Program-made: the position numbers and the translations under genes
Shown here: piece by piece, positions 58,270-64,000 of the stretch
How the letters are laid out: every line of letters starts with the position of its first letter
Numbering within the stretch: the stretch's first letter is position 1
Assembly: GCA_020081605.1 (NCBI GenBank)
Contig: JAHREC010000011.1
Span: 3,596,001-3,660,000, forward strand
Direction: 5' to 3'
DNA from: Albifimbria verrucaria
Taxonomy: Eukaryota > Ascomycota > Sordariomycetes > Hypocreales > Stachybotryaceae
Length of the DNA: 64,000 nucleotides
The notes under the pieces: generated by a model
Seen by the model: the letters and a program-made list of their open reading frames with translations, nothing else
Told to the model about the DNA's origin: nothing
The model's database searches: none

Positions 58270-59452
58270 ATGGCGAGCTCGACGAATACCTCGACTTATA
58301 AGTTCAACCACTCCATGTAAGTTTCTGCTCCGTTAGCATGAAGTTGCACGTTCTGACTGTAATCAAGGATCCGAATCAAGGATCCCAAGGAGTCGGGTAA
58401 GAACGAATACATTGTCCCAGACACCTCATCACGTTCCAAAAGCTAACTAGCTGTCAAGTCAAGTTCTATGAGTTCCTTGGAATGAGCGTTATCAAGAAGC
58501 TTGAGTTTCCTGAAGCCAAGTTTGACCTGTACTTCCTCGGCTATGATAGCCCCAAGGCCGTGTCCCACGGCAACTCTGCCTTTGACCGCGAGGGCTTGAT
58601 CGAGCTTACGCACAACTACGGAACTGAGAATGACCCCGAGTACAAGATCAACAACGGCAACACTGAGCCTCACCGAGGCTTTGGTCACACTTGCATCAGC
58701 GTCGACAACATCCAAGCTGCCTGCCAGCGTATTGAGGATGCCGGCTACAAGTTCCAGAAGAAGCTGACCGACGGCAAGATGAGGCACATTGCCTTTGCCC
58801 TCGACCCTGACGGTTACTGGGTTGAGATTATTGGACAGAAGCCTCTGGAGGAAACCGAGAGCATCAAGGAGACCGATGTGTCCACCTACCGCATGGTCAG
58901 GCCTCTCCTTGTTTAGAAGTAGGAGATTATGTGCTGACGTTGTTGTAGAACCACACCATGATTCGAGTCAAGGATGCCGAGAAGTCGCTGAAGTTCTACC
59001 AGGATATCCTTGGCATGTCTCTCCTGAGGAAGAGCGAGTCGCCTAACGGAGGCTTCAACTTGTACTTCCTCGGCTACAATGGCGAGCAAGGACCTTCAGC
59101 CGACGGCAAGACCAGCGACCGCGAGGGTATCCTGGAGTTGACCTGGAACTACGGTACCGAGAAGGACGAGAACTTCAAGTACCACGATGGTAACTCTGAG
59201 CCTCAGGGCTTCGGCCACATCTGTAAGTCAAACCAGCACCAATGATAAATCGAGCCATGTCTGATTTAGTTCTTAGGCATTACCGTCGACAACCTCGACG
59301 CTGCGTGCAAGAGGTTCGATGAGCTCAACGTCTCCTGGAAGAAGAGACTCACAGATGGACGCATGAAGAACGTGGCATTCATCCTGGACCCCGATGGATA
59401 CTGGATCGAGGTTGTCCAGAACGAGAAGCTTTCTGGCAAGGAAAACTTCTAA
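58270..59452 (+). CDS. glo1: Lactoylglutathione lyase (glyoxalase I), two-domain
   Basis: Glyoxalase I isomerises the hemithioacetal of methylglyoxal and glutathione to S-lactoylglutathione in the cytosol. Five exons (58270-58316, 58368-58396, 58459-58895, 58949-59222, 59277-59452) give 320 residues with no correction needed. Two glyoxalase domains lie in tandem, as in yeast Glo1. Domain 1 offers metal ligands in FNHSM, LIELTHNYG, FGHTCISV and YWVEIIG. Domain 2 offers NHTMIRV, LELTWNYG, FGHICITV and YWIEVV. Both sets are complete, so both sites should be active. FYEFLGMSV and FYQDILGMSL mark equivalent positions in the repeats. The third intron begins GTCAGG, a less common donor. The neighbour downstream, MAM3-like, is on the same strand 800 bp on. 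Confidence 0.95.
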
Positions 59453-60254
59453 GCGAAGAGAGATAAAAAGAAAGAGTGTTTGTTTGGCTAGTTTGTATGT
59501 ATGCAAGGTGGTCAGCCACAGACGTTCTGAGTCAATTCAAATTACCTCAAGGATAACCTGATAAGAAAAACTTGGAAGTATCATAAATGCATGTTCTCGG
59601 CTCATGCGAGATATGCAAATGCGGCAGGTTCTTAACAAGTAAGCTTAGAATCAAGACTGACTCGGGCCGAATCGGCGCTTTGGAGGTGAAGAGGACCCTG
59701 GAAATAGGTGGACGGAAAGGCCAATGAGCGCGTTGCGGGACGGCCATTGGATGCATTAGCTTCCAGGTACCGAGTACTTGCTGCAGCCCCTCCCATGTAA
59801 CGCCGCAATGCCATGCAAGGCCGTTGTTTGGGCAAACCAAAGTATCGAGTACGCTGGATGCACGTGAACGGTTGTCGTCATTGGCAGCTTCTCTCCAGAC
59901 GAGACGGTCTCGAGGCGGCGTCGAGTCTCGTGGAGCTCCCTCAGAGCCATTTTCCCCGTAGAACTCTCTCCCTGCCCAACGTCCACCTTTTGCCCGTCGA
60001 GTTGGTCACTGGCTGTGCGACGAAGCTTCCTCATCAACCACTACCTACGTGCGGAGACGCAATCTGCCGGCGCGCGCTTCATTTGCCAAGAAATATTTGT
60101 CGCCTGCCACAGAGCTCTAGGCGCTCCTTCGGCATGCTCTAATAAGAGACCCTGCAGTCCACAAGCACCCACAGTGGCTGATCTCCCACATCGCCCAGAA
60201 CCGGAGAGACGCCGTGTCGCGTAAGCCGACTACATATTCGTACCGACGAGAGAA
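59453..60254. other. Intergenic region, 0.8 kb
   Basis: The 3' flank of glyoxalase I and the promoter of the MAM3-like gene. No coding frame or other element is supported. Confidence 0.5.
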
Positions 60255-62160
60255 ATGCGATCGAGGCCCGCCGCCACTGGCATCGCCAGCTACCGACCGG
60301 CCGTTCTCTGCCTGGGCCGGATACTCGGTATTGGTCTGTCGTCCGTCGTCGCAGCGCCGCTCGAGGCTCAAGAGCATCATCATCACGAGGATGATGGAGA
60401 ATACACCCTGTCGCCTGGTGGCACTCCCACCTGGGTTCTCCTCGTAGCCTCAATCGGGCTCGTGCTGCTGGGCGGCGTGTTCGCTGGCTTGACCATTGCG
60501 TAAGTTTCCTGAGAGTCGCGTGCTCACAGCGCATACTGACGCGGCAACAGCTTGATGGGACAGGACAGTATTTACCTCCAGGTTGTATCTGGTGATCCGA
60601 ACGAGCCGCAACAGAAAAATGCCAAAAGGGTTCTCAAACTGCTCAAGAGGGGCAAGCACTGGGTCCTGGTTACACTACTACTGGCCAATGTCATCGTCAA
60701 CGAGTCGCTCCCCGTCGTCCTCGACCGAACCCTGGGTGGCGGCGTCGCAGCTGTTGTTGGCAGTACGGTTCTTATCGGTAAGCTGCCATCTGCATCAATA
60801 TACTTTGTTTCTTTCTTTTTGCCATGTAGCTAACTGCTGGCTCAGTTATCTTCGGTGAGGTCGTTCCCCAATCAGTCTGCGTTCGATATGGCTTGCCCAT
60901 TGGCGGCTTCATGTCCAAGCCAGTCGTTGGCCTTATGTATCTACTGGGCCCCGTTGCTTGGCCTACAGCGAAACTGCTCGACTGGATTCTGGGCGAAGAT
61001 CACGGAACTGTCTACAAGAAGAGTGGCCTCAAAACACTTGTCACCCTGCACAAATCTCTGGGCGAGCTCTCTGATCGATTGAACCAGGACGAGGTCACCA
61101 TCATCACTGCGGTTCTTGACTTGAAGGACAAGCCAGTATCGGAAGTGATGACGCCTATGGATGACGTGTTCACCATGTCTGAAGACCACATCCTTGACGA
61201 AAAGACCATGGACAAGATCCTTTCGCTGGGTTATTCTCGAATTCCTATCTACAGAACCGGTAACCCCACCGACTTTGTGGGTATCATGCTCGTCAAGACG
61301 TTGATTACATACGACCCTGAAGACAGAATCCCCGTGAGGGAAGTTCCCTTGGGTGCCATTGTCGAGACACGCCCGGAAACCAGCTGTCTGGATATCATCA
61401 ACTTCTTCCAGGAGGGCAAGTCCCACATGGTTTTGGTGTCCGAATACCCCGGCGCAGACCACGGTGCCTTGGGTGTCGTGACTTTGGAGGATGTCATTGA
61501 GGAGCTTATCGGAGAGTGCGTAGTTCTAAATCCCATACTTGAGGAACATGCTAACACCTGTATAGAGAAATTGTTGATGAATCTGATGTTTACGTCGATG
61601 TTCACAAAGCCATCCGACGTCTCGCTCCTGCTCCCCGAGTCCGCCGCATTCAGGCCGAAGCTGCGGCTGCTGCAGCCGCCGTTGCCACCGCGACCGCGAC
61701 CGGTAAGAAGCCGCACGACCTGGTTGACATTCTCGAGAACGAGGCTTCTGATGACACGCATCCTGTGGGATCTTACGGTGCTCGAAGCGACAACGGGGTC
61801 CTTGATCCTCCCAAGACTCTTTTCATGAAGCGCCGCTGTTCCGCCGGCCCTGACGGCCGTATGGACGATCACCCGATTCCCGTCAAGGCGTCGTTAGACG
61901 AAGTCAAACGGCATTTCCGCCTGGGACCGGCGAATAGCGCAGCTAACCCACTCAGCACGCGTGGCAATGTCTTCAAGATTAAGCAAGGCTTGGGCACGCC
62001 CTTGATTGACGGCAAGCCGCCGCCTCGGCCAGCTTCAGCAGCTGACGGGCCGTTCAAACCGAATGCCACAGGTAGCGCCGAAACCGCGCCGCTCTTGGGC
62101 CGGAATCACACCACTAGTGGCAGTCCACACGTGGAGGGTTACGGATCGAATGAGGCATAG
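60255..62160 (+). CDS. mam3: DUF21/CBS-domain membrane protein, MAM3/CNNM type
   Basis: Four exons (60255-60499, 60551-60777, 60846-61515, 61566-62160) encode 578 residues, frame intact. After a His-rich luminal N-terminus (EHHHHEDDGEY) a first helix leads to the DUF21 domain: GGVFAGLTIALMGQD, LKLLKRGKHWVLVTLLLANV, VNESLPVVLDRTLGG and IFGEVVPQSVCVRYG. The CBS pair follows: DKPVSEVMTPMDDVFTM, YSRIPIYRTGNPTDFVGIML, and SHMVLVSEY with LGVVTLEDVIEELIGEEIVDE. The C-terminal tail is Ala/Pro-rich and ends ETAPLLGRN, where PLLG looks like a dileucine-type vacuolar sorting signal. In yeast Mam3 is a vacuolar membrane protein affecting manganese and magnesium handling. The gene is convergent with the lactonase gene. 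Confidence 0.92.
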
Positions 62161-62470
62161 GATGGGACAGAGCAGCTGGGTTACCCAAAAGCGGGAAGGT
62201 ACTGTGAAAGTGTCATTGGTATTGGGCAACGTGGGAGATGTAAAATAGATTCCTTTTCTGCTGAGTCGGGGTTCATGACTTGGTGATGCAGCAGTAATGT
62301 TGCTTATCCGGAGTTTCAACGAGTAAGTCAAATTGGTCGCTTGTTGCTTGAAGTGGTGCAGTGTGCACATGAGGTTCGTAGCAGCCACAGATTGTTGTAG
62401 GGCAGAGTTGTCGGTTCACTTTTTTTTATTTTTAATAAATAGAATTATTACTCTTGCGAGTCATTTACGA
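62161..62470. other. Convergent intergenic region
   Basis: About 310 bp of shared 3' flank. It has an AT-rich tract with a T run near 62420-62450, suitable for polyadenylation. Nothing else is seen. Confidence 0.5.
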
Positions 62471-63747
62471 CTAATCGTACCAAATGGCATTCATGCCAAA
62501 CCCAGGTTCAGGGACCCTAACCCGGGCCACGCGGGCAAGGAACTCGTCCTGCCAGCGGTAGATCTCCAACCAGCCCTCCTGGTCATCGGTAATGGCGACC
62601 CATTCATCAGACCAGTCACACGGTGCCACAGCGTTGCTGTGACCGCCGCTCGTGGGTGTCGGGTTGAGGCACAGCTGTGTTTCTATGACGCCCGTGTCGG
62701 CGAGACGGAAAGCGGAGACGTAGCCGGTGAGGTCGAAGCTGTTTGCTCGCGACGAGGCGAAGAGGTAGCGGCCTGAGTGTGACAGAACGCAAACATCGGC
62801 GCGGTACTGGGTCCAGCGGTTGGGGATGCCGGGGGATCAGGGGAAGTGGCGGTGGGTGTAGACAGGGAGGTGAGTGGCCGGGTCGATGAGGTACTCGCAC
62901 AACCGGTTGCCCTTTTCCATGAGGGCGTAGAGGTAGTTGCCCGTTGGGTGCATGGCGACCCAGCGTGGGTGATCGCGCTCGTCGGGGCAGTCGACGGAGC
63001 CGACAAGGTCAAGCTCCGGAGTGGCTTCGGCGCCGGGCCCGGAAGGTTCACGGCGGCGATGAACCCAGAGCTTGTTGGCGCGGAGGTCGGCGGAGTACAG
63101 GTACGTCTCGGACGGGTCAAACACCATGCCGTGGATGCCGGAATTGGGCTGGTACTCGTAGTTCTGCACGTTGGACGCCAGAGCGCCGGAAGCCGGGTCG
63201 ACGGAGAAGACAGCGCCGTGGCCGGCATGGTCGTAGAAGGGTTGCAGTAAACGGCGTAGGGCGGCTTTTGCGCGGCGAGGAGGAAGATGGCACGGGTGTT
63301 TGTGTCGGGAGATTGAGCCTGGGCTATTAAAATGTGAGCAAGGACCTTTCTTATGGTCTGGTTTTGAGGAGGAGGGTGCGTACGGTGGTGCAGCATGGGG
63401 TGGGAGGCTTGGTGGACGATAGAAGTGGGCGACTCGACGGCGTAGCTGGACCATTTCTTCATGGCGGCGCCGTAGATTGCTTTTTTGCTGTGCTAAATGT
63501 TTGAACGAAGCCCGTGATGTTAGCCCAAATGCTTATAGGAGTAGTCATGGTTATCAACATGATGGTGATACAGGCATTGGTGTGGTGGTGGTGGACTTGC
63601 ATCAAATGTCATCCACGAGATGGGCTCATCCTGAGGAATCTCGGTGCGCTTGACCAGCTCGAGTGTCAGCTTCTCATCGTCAAAGGCAAAAGTGAAGATG
63701 GCGCCCGGCGGCGTCCAGGTGCCGACCATGAGGTGATGGACAGGCAT
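62471..63747 (-). CDS. Lactonase / 3-carboxy-cis,cis-muconate cyclase-like beta-propeller protein
   Basis: Three exons (63601-63747, 63384-63492, 62471-63323) give 369 residues with one base restored in the G run at 63239-63241. The first intron, 63493-63600, has a GC donor (GCAAGT). The protein starts MPVHHLMVGTWTPPGAIFTF. It shows repeated propeller-blade motifs: KKWSSYAVESPTSIVHQ, NSGIHGMVFDPSETYLYSAD, HPRWVAMHPTGNYLYALME, ADVCVLSHSGRYLFASSRAN and LCLNPTPTSGGHSNAVAPCD. This matches fungal muconate-lactonising enzymes of the beta-ketoadipate route, though many relatives have other substrates. An in-frame TGA at 62839-62837 interrupts it between THRHFP and SPGIPNRW, with both sides in the same frame. 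It is a sequencing error, a mutation or an unseen small intron. Confidence 0.85.
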
Positions 63748-64000
63748 GGTGAGCTGAGTATGGGCTGCGTGTAAGTTGCGCGAGCAGAGAACCGACAAGG
63801 GGGAGATTGGGCTGAGGCTTGTCCGTCCGCGATCTCGCAATGACGACGGGAGAGAGGGGCAGGTTTCCGATGCAGCAGCAGTTCCAGTTCCAGTTCCAGT
63901 TCCACGGTTAACCGAAGCTATCCATGGCTCGATTCCGCGCCCCAGCAAGATGGTATGTTATTATGTGAACGGACTTGAAGCATCCCCACCATGGGTGGCT
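63748..64000. other. Upstream flank of the lactonase gene
   Basis: The remaining 253 bp hold the lactonase leader and promoter. A GTTCCA repeat lies at 63881-63904. No gene is supported. Confidence 0.5.
63881..63904 (+). repeat. Hexanucleotide tandem repeat GTTCCA x4
   Basis: Four perfect copies of GTTCCA, preceded by a CAG triplet run. It lies upstream of the lactonase gene. Confidence 0.9.

Noticed and set aside
1..64000. CRISPR arrays, bacterial operons, ribosome binding sites, insertion sequences
   Set aside because: None was seen, and the introns and gene families show eukaryotic fungal DNA.

Overview
This window looks like nuclear DNA from a filamentous ascomycete, probably a hypocrealean Sordariomycete. 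The evidence is short 50-60 nt introns with GTAAGT/GTGAGT donors and GCTAAC-type branch points, genes on both strands with no operons, and fungal-specific families: RTA1-like, HET domain, KCH potassium transporter, DHA2-type MFS and CMLE-like lactonase. The BiP/Kar2 leader and HDEL end also resemble hypocrealean proteins. The order-level placement is from memory of such proteins and was not searched.

Layout. 1-3.9 kb holds no recognisable gene. 3.9-7.9 kb is a divergent pair: an unfamiliar polytopic membrane protein (minus) and an MFS exporter (plus). 7.9-12.4 kb is gene-free. 12.4-16.2 kb has two minus-strand genes, an acidic orphan and a CHY zinc-finger protein. 16.2-21.8 kb is gene-free apart from a possible phosphotransferase relic. 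21.8-38.2 kb is a dense housekeeping block: RTA1-like membrane protein, CCT5, HBS1, BiP/KAR2, an unknown protein, a DUF2461 protein and a secreted nuclease. 39.7-44.1 kb carries a flavin oxidoreductase fusion and a KCH-type K+ transporter. 47.1-52.4 kb is accessory in character, with a HET-domain gene and a decayed pseudogene. 53.7-63.8 kb returns to conserved genes: a roadblock-like protein, a conserved low-complexity protein, glyoxalase I, a MAM3/CNNM-type protein and a lactonase.

The strongest overall signal concerns sequence quality. At least twelve genes, including the indispensable chaperones BiP and CCT5, are broken by single missing bases. All losses are in the same direction and most lie inside short homopolymers. 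Adding back one base per site (two at one site in BiP) makes every reading frame I could count divisible by three with ordinary introns. These are therefore most likely consensus errors and not true pseudogenes, so CDS spans are given as whole genes and broken frames are noted in each entry.

Functionally the window is a mixture: protein folding (BiP in the ER, CCT in the cytosol), ribosome rescue (HBS1), membrane transport (MFS, KCH, MAM3, RTA1), detoxification and redox (glyoxalase I, flavin oxidoreductase, lactonase) and non-self recognition (HET). I found no compelling multi-gene novel system. The best candidate for something undescribed is the membrane-protein/MFS divergent pair at 3.9-7.9 kb.
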